DNA of 64,000 nucleotides from Volutella citrinella (lineage: Eukaryota; Ascomycota; Sordariomycetes; Hypocreales; Nectriaceae), in the NCBI GenBank assembly GCA_034401135.1, contig JAWZSP010000001.1, positions 2,356,001-2,420,000 on the forward strand. Direction: 5' to 3'. The stretch's first letter is position 1; each line of letters starts with the position of its first letter. The position numbers were made by a program, and so were the translations under genes. The notes under the pieces are model-generated. The model had not been told where the DNA came from. It saw only the letters and a list, made by a program, of their open reading frames with translations, and did not search any database. Positions 13,749 to 26,000 of the stretch are shown in pieces.

Positions 13749-16700
13749 ATGAGTTATGACAGCTCCGATGACGATGTCCCTCTCTCGAGGACCAACGGCC
13801 ACCGTACGTACCCTTTTTTCATCCTAACTCGGCTTGCGCCGACCGCATCCCTTCACTGCCCTGGCGGCAGTGCTTCATGCGCTGTGTGCAGAAACAAAGT
13901 TTACCGACCCTACCTTCTCCCTTCTCGCGCCAACAAAAGCTCCCACGCGAACTTTCTAACCAGCCACGCCCACAGTGTCAGCGAAAAAAGTTTCTGCCGC
14001 CCAGGACAGAGCCTTGGACCGAGCCGGACCCAACAAAAACATGCCGGACGCTGGCATCTCGATCCGAAACGGCCCCGTAGTGGATGAGATGGACGTCGAC
14101 TCGCCCGCCACAAATGGCGCTCATAAGCGCAAGTCGCGCACTTCCATCACCGCTGTCAGCTACAAGGATGAGTCCGAGACCGATGACGGTGCTCCTCTGG
14201 TAAGTGACATATTGGTCGAAAATTTGCGGTGGGTCGTAGGTCTTGATGCTGACGCTGTTGTCGCAGGCAAAACGTCAACGGCAAAGAAAGATCGAATCCG
14301 ACTCGGACGATGAGCCCATCAGCAAGTCTCGCGGCAAAAAGCTGCCCCCGTCCTACGAAGAGACGGCTTTGCCCGAATCCTCTGGTGATGATGATATTCC
14401 GCTCGGCACCAAGCTTGCCCAGAAGAAGAAGACCATCGAACGGAAGGCGAACAAGGAAAGTTTGAAAAAATCCACACCCAGGAAGCCCATCAAGGACGAG
14501 TCTGATGACGACGCACCGCTCGCGAGGTCTTCGGTTTCGAAACGCCAATCTAACGGCGCCTCGGCCAAGAAAAAGTCCAATGGTGTGAAGAAGTATGATT
14601 CCGACTCTGATGCTCCTATCGCCAAGAGAAAGGGCAAGTCGACTACGCCAGCAAACAAGGCCAAGTCGGTTACTCCGGGCAAAAGGAGCAAGGACGCGAG
14701 TGAAGAGGATGACGAAGGCTTCGACTGGTGGAACGCTCCGAAACGCGAAGACGACAGCATCAAGTGGTCAACTCTAGAGCACAACGGTGTCCTGTTTGCT
14801 CCCGAGTACGAGCCACTTCCAAAGCACGTCAAGATGCTGTATGATGGAAAGCCTGTCAACCTGAGCGTCGAGGCCGAAGAGGTGGCTACATTCTGGGTCG
14901 CTATGATGACGCCAGCCTCTTCTCATCACCTCGACAATCCCGTCTTTCGAACCAACTTCTTTACCGATTTTTCTGAATTCGTCAAGAAGTATGGAGCGAC
15001 TGACCAAGATGGCAAGAAGATTCAGATCAAGGACTTTGACAAGTGCGATTTCTCTAAAATGTACGACTCCTGGCTGGTCAAGTCCGAGGCCAATAAGACC
15101 AAGAACATGTCAAAGGAGGAGAAGGAGGCTGCCAAGGCTAAAAAGGAGAAGCTTGAGGCCCCTTATGTGTATTGCACATGGGACGGTCGAAAGCAAAAGG
15201 TTGGCAACTTTCGTGTTGAACCTCCCAGTCTGTTCCGCGGCCGTGGCGAACATCCCAAAACGGGCAAGGTCAAGACGCGAGTGCTGCCAGAGCAAATCAC
15301 AATCAACATCGGTAAAGGCGCCAAGGTCCCAGAGCCACCCGCCGGTCATAAATGGAAGGCAGTTCAACACGACCAAAAAGCCACCTGGCTTGCCATGTGG
15401 CAAGAGAATATCAACGGCGCGTACAAGTATGTTATGCTTGGTGCGGCCAGCGATATCAAGGGCCAGAGCGATTACAAGAAGTTTGAGAAGGCCCGGGAGC
15501 TCAAGAAGCATATTGGCAAGATCCGCAAGGATTACACCAAAGAACTCAAGAGCGAGGTGATGGCGGATCGTCAAAGAGCCACAGCCATGTACCTTATTGA
15601 CAAGCTTGCTCTAAGAGCAGGCAACGAAAAGGACACGGAGAATGAAGCAGACACGGTCGGCTGCTGTTCCTTGAAGTACGAGCACATTACTCTAGAGCCC
15701 CCAAACAAGGTCACATTCGATTTCCTAGGCAAGGACAGTATCAGATACAACGAGACCACCACGGTCGATGCTCAAGTCTTCAAGAATCTGAAGCTTTTCA
15801 AGAAGGCACCAAAGACTACGGGCGATGATCTTTTCGATCGACTCAATGTATGTCAAGTTGTCATATTCGTATAAGCACTTTGCTAACTCGCTTGGTCAGA
15901 CGTCTCAGTTGAACAAGCATCTCAACAGCTATATGCAAGGCTTGACTGCCAAGGTGTTCCGTACCTACAATGCATCATTCGTCATGTCGGAGCTGCTGAA
16001 GGAGCTCAGCAACGACCCTCGATCCCGTGGACCTATTGCGGAGAAGGTGAAGCTTTACAATGACTGCAACCGAAAGGTTGCCCTTCTTTGCAACCACAGG
16101 CGAACAGTCGGCGCTGGGCATGAGCAGCAGATGCAGAAGCTTGGTGACAGGGTAAGTGATCCGCATCTGAATATTGGTAGTCATGGCTTTGGGTCTAACG
16201 GGGCAACAGATCAAAGGTCTCAGGTATCAGCAATGGCGAACAAAGAAGATGATCCTCGATATCGATCCCACTCAAAAGAAGAAGAAGGGAGCCGCATGGT
16301 TCGAGATTGATGAGGACATTGACGAGGAATGGATTCTCGAGCACCAGGAGTTTTTGGTTGATGAGCTTCGGACCAAAATCACCAAGAAGTTTGAGAAGGA
16401 CAATGAGAAGCTCAAGGCCAACAAGGAGCGGGCCATGCCAGAGAAGGAGCTCAAGGAGCGACTTGCGGCCGTCAAGGAAATGCAGGCCAAGTTCAAGAAG
16501 GAGAACAAAACGAAAAAGGTCGAGGCAGAAGGCCGAGGCCCGACAGTGGAGAAGTTTGTTGCCGCCATCCAGAAGTTGGATGATCGAATCAAGACACTCG
16601 AGACCCAGGCAGAGGATCGGGATGGCAACAAGGAAGTTGCGCTCAGCACTTCCAAGATTGTAAGTGTTGATAATTCACCGCCATATCATCCGACTGCTAA

Positions 16701-16854
16701 CTCGCTTGACTAGAACTACATCGATCCTCGCCTGACCGTTGTCTTCTCCAAGAAGTTTGACGTGCCAATTGAGAAGTTCTTCTCCAAGACACTTCGGGAC
16801 AAGTTTCGATGGGCTATCAAGTCGGTTGAGGACTCTGCCGACTGGACGTTCTGA
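13749..16854 (+). CDS. top1: DNA topoisomerase I (type IB)
   Basis: Nuclear type IB topoisomerase that relaxes supercoils by transient single-strand cleavage. Six exons, 13749-13803, 13976-14199, 14267-15847, 15900-16151, 16210-16659 and 16714-16854, close to 900 aa. Seen in order: an acidic/basic disordered N-terminal domain (about 1-235) with repeated SD/DSDDE and Lys blocks, the core domain starting near [18 protein letters not shown], catalytic-core residues in [13 protein letters not shown] and CNHRRTVG, a coiled-coil linker (about 745-845, charged Glu/Lys helix), and the C-terminal [12 protein letters not shown] motif with catalytic Tyr at about 856. The last intron falls exactly between SKI and NYIDPR. 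Several introns carry clear GCTAAC branch sites. The family call is unambiguous. Confidence 0.97.
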
Positions 16855-17071
16855 TTCGAGTCACGCCACGTCACTCGTGGGTTTTCTCTCAGTTCTTGCT
16901 TCCTTCATTGCAGTATATTGCTCATAGTTACATTTGCATTCCTTGCTATTTGTAAGATGGCTTGATTCACACTCCCTTTTTCTTTATCATTTTACCACGG
17001 TGGGAGGTGCAGTCACGAACGAGCATTTTCGCCTACGGCACGGACCAGTCAGACCGAATGCCGATGTGGGC

Positions 17072-17158
17072 TCGATAGACTTGGAGTTGTTGAGGGAGGG
17101 TTTGGGGTCTGGAACCTACGCTAGATTCCGATCTCGGGTTCGATAGACTTGGAGTTGT
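17072..17158. repeat. 19-nt direct repeat downstream of top1
   Basis: TCGATAGACTTGGAGTTGT occurs at 17072-17090 and 17140-17158, 68 nt apart, each followed by a G-rich stretch. It resembles a local tandem duplication that has since diverged. No function is evident. Confidence 0.8.
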
Positions 17159-17812
17159 CTAGGGGTTTGGGTATGGGACATGGGGGGGCGGTCCAAATGT
17201 CGATTAGAAGCCTTGAAAGACAAGGGCGCAGCGGCTTCGAGAAATGCCAGCTTGGCAACGAGCGAAGTTATTTTCAGTCAACTTGATGCCATCAACAAGA
17301 CTTAGTAGCTTCTATAGTAGAACGAACAAATAGTTTACAAAAAAATCACCAAAGTTGCTTCAATCAAACCACTACATGTTGCCAGTTCCGGTCTCGTTTC
17401 TCATCCTCTGGCACAATGACGTTTGACATATCTGTTGGGATGGTCATGGGGTATGCAAGAGAGCTCGAATGGAGAGCTCGAATGGAAATGGAGAAGAAAT
17501 GAATAGACAGACAGTTGCTGGCGATCGGAAGACGAAGGGACGGTGGTTATGTACGTGGTCTCGATTATCCGCCACAGCAGCTGTAGCAGCTGTCCATGGA
17601 CTGGTAGGTAAATATACATACAGAGTCCCCATCCGTCTTGTTCCTCGGCCCGCTTTCCCATGTCCGTCTATATATGTAAATGCAAACTATATGCAAAGAT
17701 GCCGCCTCTTGTTGCGGCAACCGATAGTGTACGTGTGCTTCATAACGCCAGGGTTGGCTCAAGTCATCCATCCATGGCACAACCTGCAGATGCTGTTGAA
17801 ATCAACGCCAGC

Positions 17813-17832
17813 AAAAAAAAAAAAAAAAAAAA
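17813..17832 (+). repeat. Poly(A) run of 20
   Basis: Uninterrupted run of 20 A followed by CCCC. It sits about 180 nt past the crh stop codon, and on the crh strand reads as poly(T). No target-site duplication or retroposed gene was seen next to it. Confidence 0.85.
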
Positions 17833-18013
17833 CCCCATATACGCCCATAATGCCCATCAATGCCAAGTTTCCGCTTTCTTTGTTGTCATGTCTATACCCC
17901 CAAAAAATCCCAAAACACATGATTCATAGATTCTCGCAGCACATCTCTCATCGCAGTACATCCGAGCTGGTGGCCACCTTGCGTCGTTGCTCGATCGAGG
18001 AACAGGGCACGGC

Positions 18014-19211
18014 TCAGAACAGCCTCGCGGCAAACAGCACGACGCTGGCCAGCAGAGGGGCGAGCACGAAGATCGGATGAGGTGCTCGCGCGGAGGCGGC
18101 GCCGCCCAGGGTACTCTTGGGGACGATCTTGCCCTCGGCGTTGATGAACCAACCCTCCGGGACGGCGCCGCCGGTAGGACGTGCGTTGGCAACCCAGGGC
18201 CAGCCGGTCTGGGTGGCGGTGGCCGGACTGCCGTCGGCGCCGATGCCTCCGGCGGGAGCAGTGGCGGTGGCAGTGGTGCCGGACGCGCTGGCGGTGACGG
18301 TGACGGAGCCGCCGCCCTTGTTGCCGTTGACCTGGCCGCCGACGGCCTCGATGGACTCCCACGAGCCCGAGGTGTCCTTGTAGCGGTACTCCTTGCCGGT
18401 GGAGTAATCGGTGATGACGACCTTCTTGACCATCATGGAGAAGGGCCCGGACGAGTAGTCGGTGGGGCCGCGCGCCCACTGGACGGTGCCGGCGGCGTTG
18501 TAGGCCGGGTCGCCGCCGGCCCAGGCGCCGAACTTGACCTGCATGGGCGTCTGCGGGTACTGGCCGGCGGCGGCTTCGCTGGCGGTGAGAGTGCGCACGG
18601 CGGTGCCGCCCACCATCCAGATGACGCGGTCCTTGTTCCAGTCGACCGTGTACTTGATCCACTCGCCCTGGGTGTTCTTGACCTGGTGGAACTGGCCGCG
18701 GTTGTAGTCCGTCACCTTGCCCTTGCCAAAGTAGTTGGACTGCATCTCGTCCGGGTTGGAGCCCAGCCACTCCATGTCGATCTCGTCGAGCGTGTCCGAC
18801 TGCAGCACGACGGAAGACACGATGCCCTTGCCGGGCGCTGCCTTCATTGTGATCTCGACGCGGCCGAACATGATGTAGAAGAGCGACGCGAGCTGCGGGG
18901 CGTCGCCGCCCTTTGCGACGGTGAACTTGGCGCCGTCACGGTCGTACGAGGGGGAGCCCGACGCGGCAAACGAGTTGACTGCGCCCTGGGAGAAGTCGAC
19001 GTTGATGGCCATGCCGAGGGCTGTGTTTGCAGGGCATGTGTCTGAGTACATGATTAGCACGTGAAACGGTTTGGTGTGGGTTGCGAGGGTCTATCTGGGA
19101 AGGAAACTCACTGCTATTGAGGGGATTGCACGAACTCCACGTCTGGGCTGAAACGGAGTGTGACAGTGCAGCAGCTGCGGCCAGGGCCCTTGATGTAAGA
19201 GAGCACCTCAT
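18014..19211 (-). CDS. crh1: GPI-anchored GH16 cell-wall transglycosylase (Crh family)
   Basis: Cell-wall enzyme of the Crh/Utr2 group, which links chitin to beta-glucan. Exons 19211-19112 and 19041-18014 give 375 aa. Seen: a signal peptide (SRALAAAAALSHSVSAQTW, cleavage near residue 22), a Cys-rich start (SCNPLN..TCPA), the GH16 catalytic motif DEIDMEWLG at about 118-126 with both acidic residues intact, FHQVKNTQGEWIKYTVDWNKDRVIW after it, a Thr/Ala/Gly-rich stalk, and a hydrophobic C-terminus (FVLAPLLASVVLFAARLF) preceded by small residues, typical of a GPI attachment signal. No CBM18 chitin-binding module is visible. The gene is very GC-rich at third positions, so long open frames occur on the other strand (17987-19045) and in another minus frame (17892-18770); these are artefacts. 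Paralogue identity (Crh1 against Utr2) is uncertain. Confidence 0.93.
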
Positions 19212-20151
19212 GGTGAATGGCGAGGCACGTGAAGCCCGAGGTGTCGACGTCTATCGCCGGAGGGCAGGAACAAACAAGCCTGAGAGACGGAAAGAGAGAA
19301 GCGTTGCACCAAAAAAAGATCCAGTAGGTGACCGGTCGTTTCGGTGGCTGTTGTTGACTCGAAGATTAGATGGTTGCACAACCGCACCGAGTCAAAGGGC
19401 GTCAAGGTTTTGAATGGTATTGTTGGATGATGCAGGTTGCCGACCCAGATCCAGTCCCCGAGGACGAAGGGCGGGGGTTATACAGTGATGGACGGATACC
19501 TACGTAACCTGGCAGCTCAACGTCACCGAGAAATAAAGGGGCGGTTCCTTGACTCGGCTAGCCGCTCAGACGTTCCTTGGTCGTGGGTCGGAGATTGAAA
19601 AATTGAGGGCCTCATTGCGCCTTGGACCAGATCAATTGGCCCAGATCGCTGCTCGAGCAGGAGGTTGGGAGCGTATCCGACGTCAAAAGTCAACGACTTT
19701 GGGGCCTAACGCCGGGGTGCCGAAATGCCGGGTGGGGCCGAAGTGGCTGGTTCCTGGGCCGGGTGGCTGGGAGTGGGGAAACTAGCCAATCAAGGACGAT
19801 GACGCCACACTTGGCTACCCTAGAGTTGGCTGGGTCGCTGCTTGCGTGGACAGACAAGTTCGTGGATGGCATCACTTTTCCAACCAATACTTGTTGTGCA
19901 TGTCATTTGCTCGTATTTGCTGCCGCACTTGGTTCTGATTTGGTAGATTACTTGCGCATGGACACTCAAACATTTCAGTGAGCTTACGAGGCTTGAGTCA
20001 CCCAACACGAGGCACCGGCCGTGCTTTGAATCAGCCTCGGGTGCTTGTCGCAGACACCCGTGGCGAAGAGTGTTCATCCTCGCCAGCTGAAAGGGCTGCC
20101 ACCCGAGTCAAGATGAAACAGCACAGAGACGGGGCGCAAGAGTCAACATAA

Positions 20152-20166
20152 TTTTTTTTTTTTTTT
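20152..20166 (+). repeat. Poly(T) run of 15
   Basis: Run of 15 T followed by a long pyrimidine-rich stretch (TTCATTCGTTTCC...), about 950 nt upstream of crh. No gene boundary can be tied to it. Confidence 0.8.
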
Positions 20167-21795
20167 CATTCGTTTCCTTTCTTCTTTCCCCTCTCCGTCC
20201 TGTCCGTGTACGTGCCCTCCGCTTACCCTACATCACCACTCACACACGCGCGCCTGTGGACTCGATGTCTACGACAGACAACCTGGCACCACGTCACCAC
20301 ACCACATGTGTAACCGACGCAGCGACCAGGTGACCATCGTCCGAGAAGAAAAAAAAATAATAAAGAAAAAAGCATGGCATTGTAGTTTCGATCGCGACAA
20401 GGCCCAGCGCAACCTACCGATGACAGGCGAAAAAAAAGAAGTAGAAAAAGGAAAACACATCAATCGAATGATGGCATCTGTCGGCCCCACGTACGAGTGT
20501 GTGTCCCATACCTGTGACAGACAGGTTGCAAGCCTGCCTACATGCATTTACTCCAGACAGACAGGCAGACAGACGGACAAAAAAAGACGTCTCCCTCTCC
20601 CGTGACGTGTCAGACATTGACAATGGCCGAAACCGTGCAGTTGCCGGCACAAATCGGCCTCCCCAACACATACACGAGAGCCCGACAAGAGGGTGGCATC
20701 TTGTCTGTAATCCCCTCGTCCTCGGGCTCTGTGCCATCATCGCCGCCGCATCTGCTCCGGGATCGAGCCCACCACCGGAATCCCTCGTAGCCACCGTCGC
20801 CTGCGTCCGGAATCGTCGACGTGCCATGAGACCACCAGCTCTCTCAGCCCGCACCGGCCCTCAGCGGTCCCCGACAGCGACAGCTGATTCCCCACTGGCC
20901 CTGCTCACAGCCCATGACAGACGCATCCTACCTCCCCACCATCTGGCACGTAGCACGACCAAGGCGCCGCCAAATGGGCGATTCCGTCCTCTTGGGCCTC
21001 ACGACGTCACTGAGCTGGCTGACCCCGCTGCCTGTACAGGGGACCTACTCAACGGCGGCTTCCATCTACATCGTACAGCATCCAGTCCGACGATTGCTCA
21101 CCTGCCAGACTGACCCGAGAAACTTTGCTTTTTAATCAAGTTTCGCACATCATCCATCCCGAAGCTGCTCTTCTACCCGGAGCGAGGCGAGAGGTGGATA
21201 ACCGGTAGTCCGTAGCCGATACTGACTCGGAAGGCTTCACATCTGCCCAGTATAAGCCTGGCATCCATTGCCGAGAGAGAGAGGCACTGGCAAAGACAGA
21301 TCTGGTAGAAATGCAATTGGCCTGCCTACCCGCGTAATCACAACCTCTGTGCCCACCAGGCTGTGTTTGAATCCAAGTTTGTTTGCCAAGTCAAACGAAA
21401 GGGACTTGGGTTGCGCTTTTCAGCTCCAACAACTTGGCCCCCGTCTACCACGCAAGACGTTGGCTGGCTGGTGTTTGACTTCCGGGCCTTCGGCTAGGAT
21501 GCGGCAGATCACTTGGCTCTGGCCACCTCTGCAGAGCCTTCTGCTTCTGATGATGATGCTCTAGCTACAGCTGACGGGCACGAATTGCATCCATCTGTGC
21601 TCCATCTGGGCTCCACGAATAAGGCCGCGTCGCATGATGCCATGGGCTGTCTTTCCCGACTAAGAAAAACAAGTCCGGCATGAGATGAGGTGATGTTGAG
21701 AGGCGACGAGAAAAGAGGCGGCAAAAGCAAAAAGTGCAAATAAGTAAAGAAAGCAAAAACAGGGCGTTTACTGTATGTACGCACTAGTGTGCGTG

Positions 21796-21842
21796 GAGAG
21801 AGAGAGACTAACAGCAAGAGACCAACAGCGAGAGAGAGAGAG
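21796..21842. repeat. GA dinucleotide microsatellites
   Basis: Two GA runs, at 21796-21807 and 21830-21842, separated by a short AACAGCAAGAGACC spacer. They may be useful as polymorphic markers. They lie in the gene-free region. Confidence 0.75.
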
Positions 21843-22210
21843 CCGCCCATGGCCCAGAGTGCGTCTCAGATCAAGACAAACAAGAGGCTAGGAATACTTG
21901 CTGTACGTAGTGATCGAGGCCAGGATTGAATTCAATGAGCGGTCAATGACTACTGCTTAGTTAGCACCTGGCATGCAATGTTAGTAGACGGGGAGAGAAG
22001 CCGGGAGGCAATGTACCCTGTGGTGGCTAGCCTCGTGAAAATGTTTGCTGCCGAATACTAGCTCGCGGGAGTCGCTGATCGCCCTTCCGTGCCCGTGTTG
22101 GTTCCGAAGCTGCCGCGCTTGGGTGGGAGTGGGTGCCGGTAGCAAGCAAACCAAGCCTTTCCCTTAGCTGCTTGATGGCTTGCCGCAAAAGACGCCGCCC
22201 AGGACTCCCT

Positions 22211-22243
22211 GCTCGACGCCTGCTCGACGCCTGCTCGACGCCT
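22211..22243. repeat. Three tandem copies of GCTCGACGCCT
   Basis: Perfect 11-nt tandem triplication at 22211-22221, 22222-22232 and 22233-22243. The unit length is not a multiple of three. Located in the gene-free region. Confidence 0.85.
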
Positions 22244-22791
22244 GCTTGGTGGTGGCGCATCCATTCCTTCTTCAGAGTCCACTCTGCTTCTCATTGACAT
22301 CCGATATCAAGCATTCGGAATACGATTCCTCCTCGGTACAACATGCTACCATCACCAAGGCCTCTCTCCACATCCATATCCCGGGCAACTGGCCATAGCA
22401 TGGCATCGTATACAGACATGGCCCACAAGTCTCCCGGACAGGCAATCACCCAAAGCTACGGTATCCAGCCTCTTTAGCACTAAGCCTCGATGTCCAGGAT
22501 ATCCGCAGGTACCGAAGAGATTTTCACCTTGTCTCACCTTTCTTTTTCCTGGCTTGGGGGTCCACGGTGGGAGCCGCCGTAACGGAAGCGTGGGACCACC
22601 CAAACGTTCTCTTTGCTTTTTCTTATATTTGACTCCATCCCACATCGGTACTTGAATTGCAGAGCCACCTTTTTGGCTGGTTCCCCGGAGGCAGGGGCTG
22701 CGGCAAGTCTGGGCTAATTGAGAAATCACATTTCTTCCTCCACCTGATACTCCTAGCCGTGGCGTGAGGCCGGTGGCCACTCCCAATTCCT

Positions 22792-23097
22792 TCATATGGG
22801 CATCATGGTGGGACCCATTCGTCTCCCATCCGAAACCGCGATGTTGGCTGCGTTCCAGTTAGGTAACTTGGCTTGACTGGTCTTTAACTGCCGAATGGTG
22901 GCTTGCGTGATGCCTGTCGGGCTCACATCGTCCGTCGAATATGGTAGACCGTAGACGCATTGACGGGAGCTGCTTGCTTTGCCCGCAGTTCCCGCCATTA
23001 GCGAGACAACGGTCATAGCAGTGAGCATGAAACCCTGCGGCGCTACGAAGCTCATGCTGGGAGAAAAGTCTTCGTAGGGTGTGTATACACTGTGCAT
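22792..23097 (-). CDS. Possible small secreted protein (low confidence)
   Basis: Intronless frame of 101 codons, or 87 from the inner ATG at 23055. From the inner start it begins MSFVAPQGFMLTAMTVVSLM and continues AGTAGKASSS, which resembles a signal peptide with cleavage near AGKA. The remainder has one Cys and no domain I know. It sits in otherwise gene-free DNA, so it could be a small effector-like protein or chance. Only the open frame and the hydrophobic N-terminus are seen. Confidence 0.2.
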   Translation of the reverse strand: MHSVYTPYEDFSPSMSFVAPQGFMLTAMTVVSLMAGTAGKASSSRQCVYGLPYSTDDVSPTGITQATIRQLKTSQAKLPNWNAANIAVSDGRRMGPTMMPI

Positions 23098-26000
23098 GTA
23101 TACTGGTAGTGCAAATCATTGCCCATGGACGATTGACCATGGCTCAGTCAATTCACGTGATGGCCGTGAGAATCCAGCTTGGTTCCTTGTCGGTGGCCAG
23201 TGCCTCCCTCCGTAATTAACACCGGGTCAAGTAATTAGGCCCCAATGGACGAATCACTGGGACGGGAGAGGACTTTGGTCTGCTCATATCATGGGGCGGG
23301 GGCTGAATGTGTGATAGTGAATTATGACAATCCATTTGGGATGATGTGACCCCAGAAAACGACGGGATGATATGTACGGCCTCGATAAGTTGGCGCTCAG
23401 CTGGCTGGTCGTGATGTGATGCGTGCAATCTGAACCAAAGATAACGTAATGTGGGTGGCCATGATGTATCCCCCGCTCCGTGGGGTTGAGGCACCCGGGT
23501 GATAAAGCGTGCGATGAGCCACTCGACTTTACTGATATGCTCATAATCAAGACGCCAAGCTCGTGTTGGTCGTGGCCTGGTGTGGTGGGTGTCCCACTCT
23601 TGCGTTGCGGAATCATCATTAATCCAGCGCATCGCTCTTTGTGTCAAGACAATTTTATTGAAAGAGGAGAGCATCCACAACCAGGGCTTCTCTCATTTCT
23701 TCGCGACTCAGGGTTGCACAGCAAAAATAAGTACGGAGTAGAGCGAGATGATAGCGTTTCTTCAGTGCCCACTGGTTCCGCAATCCTATGCTTGAATGTG
23801 GTAATCGATGGGGAGCCATATCAAAACCAGTTCATATCATCTGGTGGTGATCTCGCACCATGCTGGCGCAGTGCAGCCTGAGATTGGGCCGGCGGGGCCC
23901 TTGAAACCTTCTCGAAGGCCCAAGGACATGGTCAGTGGGAAAGCGAGCCTGCCTTGCAAGGGACAGGGATAGCCCTGCATTAGCTCCGAGGCAGGACCTG
24001 GGCCCGCACAAGACTGGCCGTGACAGAGGCAACATCGAAAGATGGGTACCCGGGGTGGACCAGTCATGGTGCTCATTGCTACCACCATCCGAGACCAGCT
24101 TCCGCACGTGTATTGAGAGTGTAACCGAATCCCTTCCAGGCAGCTGTCAAAGGTGGATGAACGAGGTACTCCCTGGAAGCTCCTGGGGTTGATCTGTGGG
24201 ACGAACTAGGGCAGCCCTGGATCGGAGAGGCATGAACGGCGGAAGAATAGCCAAGTTTCGATTAGGTCTTGGTATACGGAGTAGCCCGACAGTAGCCCGA
24301 TCACCAGCCAGATTCCAAGATTGTGGCCAAAGGAGACACCACGAGGTATTGACCAAAGACTCATGGCGGCTACACCACAGGCCAAACACCATATGGGTGG
24401 GCGGCTGGGGGTCGACCATCAAAGGGCTAGACAAGACGTGTTGAGTCAGTCATCGGTTTCAAGGTCGGGGGAAATCTCTTCACGTCGACTACCGGATACT
24501 AAGCTGGGCCTGGGTATATCTGTACCTTCCAGAATCATATCAATGGTACACAAGGCCCACGCTGAATGTAACAGAGATGGCCGACTGGCTGGAATATCGT
24601 CGCAGGTTTGCAGCCTTCCTCAAACGAGAATCCGGGGAGCAGACCCAGGGACGGAGGACCAGGGTGATTGCAGTCCTAGTCCCCGTCACTGTTATCGGCG
24701 AGATTGGCTGGCCACACGGCTACGTATCCGGGCCGTTACCAGAGCCAGCGCAGGGTGTCAAGTCCCGCGGCGTCTTGGCTTTGATAGGGGACCCCGGTCT
24801 AGTGCGAGCTGTACGTTGGCCAGCCCCCCATGAGCCCCATCAGGGTCCCTCGCCGGCCCTAGTCGGAGCCAAGCTCGCTTCCAGGACTCGGTACGGTGCG
24901 CTGGGACCTCATTCTGGTTCTGGAACAGGGTAAAGTGGCCCAGCTTGGGGCGGACCGCCCCAGGTTGATTGACAGCCTAGAGGCCGACTCAATTACCCAC
25001 GAGGTTCCAGCGGGCCATAGTTCGGCACCACCTGATACAGAGAAGCGACATCTGAGGGTGATGGGGGCATCAGTTTTTGCTCTTTTCGATAAGTCTCACA
25101 TGGAACATGATGCCACGGGTGAGATTCCCTGGGGCACTTGCCCCAGATTGTGCATCTGGTTGGATAACAAGACCTGGCCGTAGCAAGGTGAATCGACGTA
25201 ATGGGATCTCGGTGCTCATTGCCCGTGGTGCATCTCAACCCATAGTAGGCCACCTTGCCAGTCGAGGCTAGACGGGACGCGCCATGCTACATTGTCTGGT
25301 GGGCGGAGGTGGCAACTGGATGACTCGTGGTAAATTCGCGATCGCCAGGTGCGCTGCGCAAGCTTCATAGTACGTAGTCGTAGTCGTAGTAGCTCGCCCA
25401 TGCTTTGGGGCGCCACTTTCTCAGAACAGCCGGTTCCGCGGGGGCCACACGAACAGACGCTGAACTAGCACAGCTGACGACATGTCTGGAACTGGGGGAT
25501 TCAGCCGCTCCGCGGTCTCTGCACGACTATGCTCTCTAGTTGCGGAGCAAGTCTCTCTGGCTAAGGCAAGAGAAGGAAGGTCTGATAGACGGTGGGAGAG
25601 GATCAGTGGACCGAGAAGCGGCCTGATCTCAGTGACTTAGGCCATGGAGCGGCCTGTTGGCGAACGTGAGGCGATTGCGCTTGATAGCGAGCCGCCGTGG
25701 TGAGAATCTGTCTTTCTGGGGCGATCTGGCACGATCGCTCCTGCCAGGATGGAGCCTCATGGGCTAAGACTGGGCAGCGAATGGATAAGCCTGGAGCCCG
25801 TCAGCGCTGCACAACCCGCACAAGGCACTCCTTGTCAAGCTGTGTGGTGGATTCAGCCATGGCTACCATGTCAAACAGTCTTGCCGCGTGCGTGGTGCAC
25901 ACCTGGTATTATTGGCAGACATGATACCAGACTTGCCAGACCGTGGGTTGCTGACAAGCAGTTACAAGCTTGATGCTGCATCTACGCCCCAACATGAACA

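Larger units (their letters stand above)
16855..18013. other. Intergenic region between convergent top1 and crh
   Basis: About 1.16 kb between two convergent stop codons. It contains a 19-nt direct repeat at 17072-17158 and a 20-nt A run at 17813-17832. Reading frames on both strands (for example 17469-18080) are low-complexity shadows and are not called. Confidence 0.5.
19212..22791. other. Gene-free region upstream of crh
   Basis: Start of a 13-kb stretch without a supportable gene. It holds the crh promoter (a CCAATCA box at 19786-19792), a T run at 20152-20166, GA microsatellites near 21796-21842 and an 11-nt tandem repeat at 22211-22243. Open frames such as 20499-21113 (+) and 22352-22795 (-) are low-complexity and lack any domain, signal peptide or plausible introns. 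Confidence 0.4.

Noticed and set aside
17892..18770. 292-codon minus-strand frame inside crh
   Set aside because: Same strand, other phase; Arg/Gly/His-rich shadow with no motif.
17987..19045. 352-codon plus-strand frame antisense to crh
   Set aside because: It is the mirror of a very GC3-rich gene; composition is Gly/Ala/Arg/Val only, and the minus strand has a full GH16 domain with signal peptide and GPI signal.
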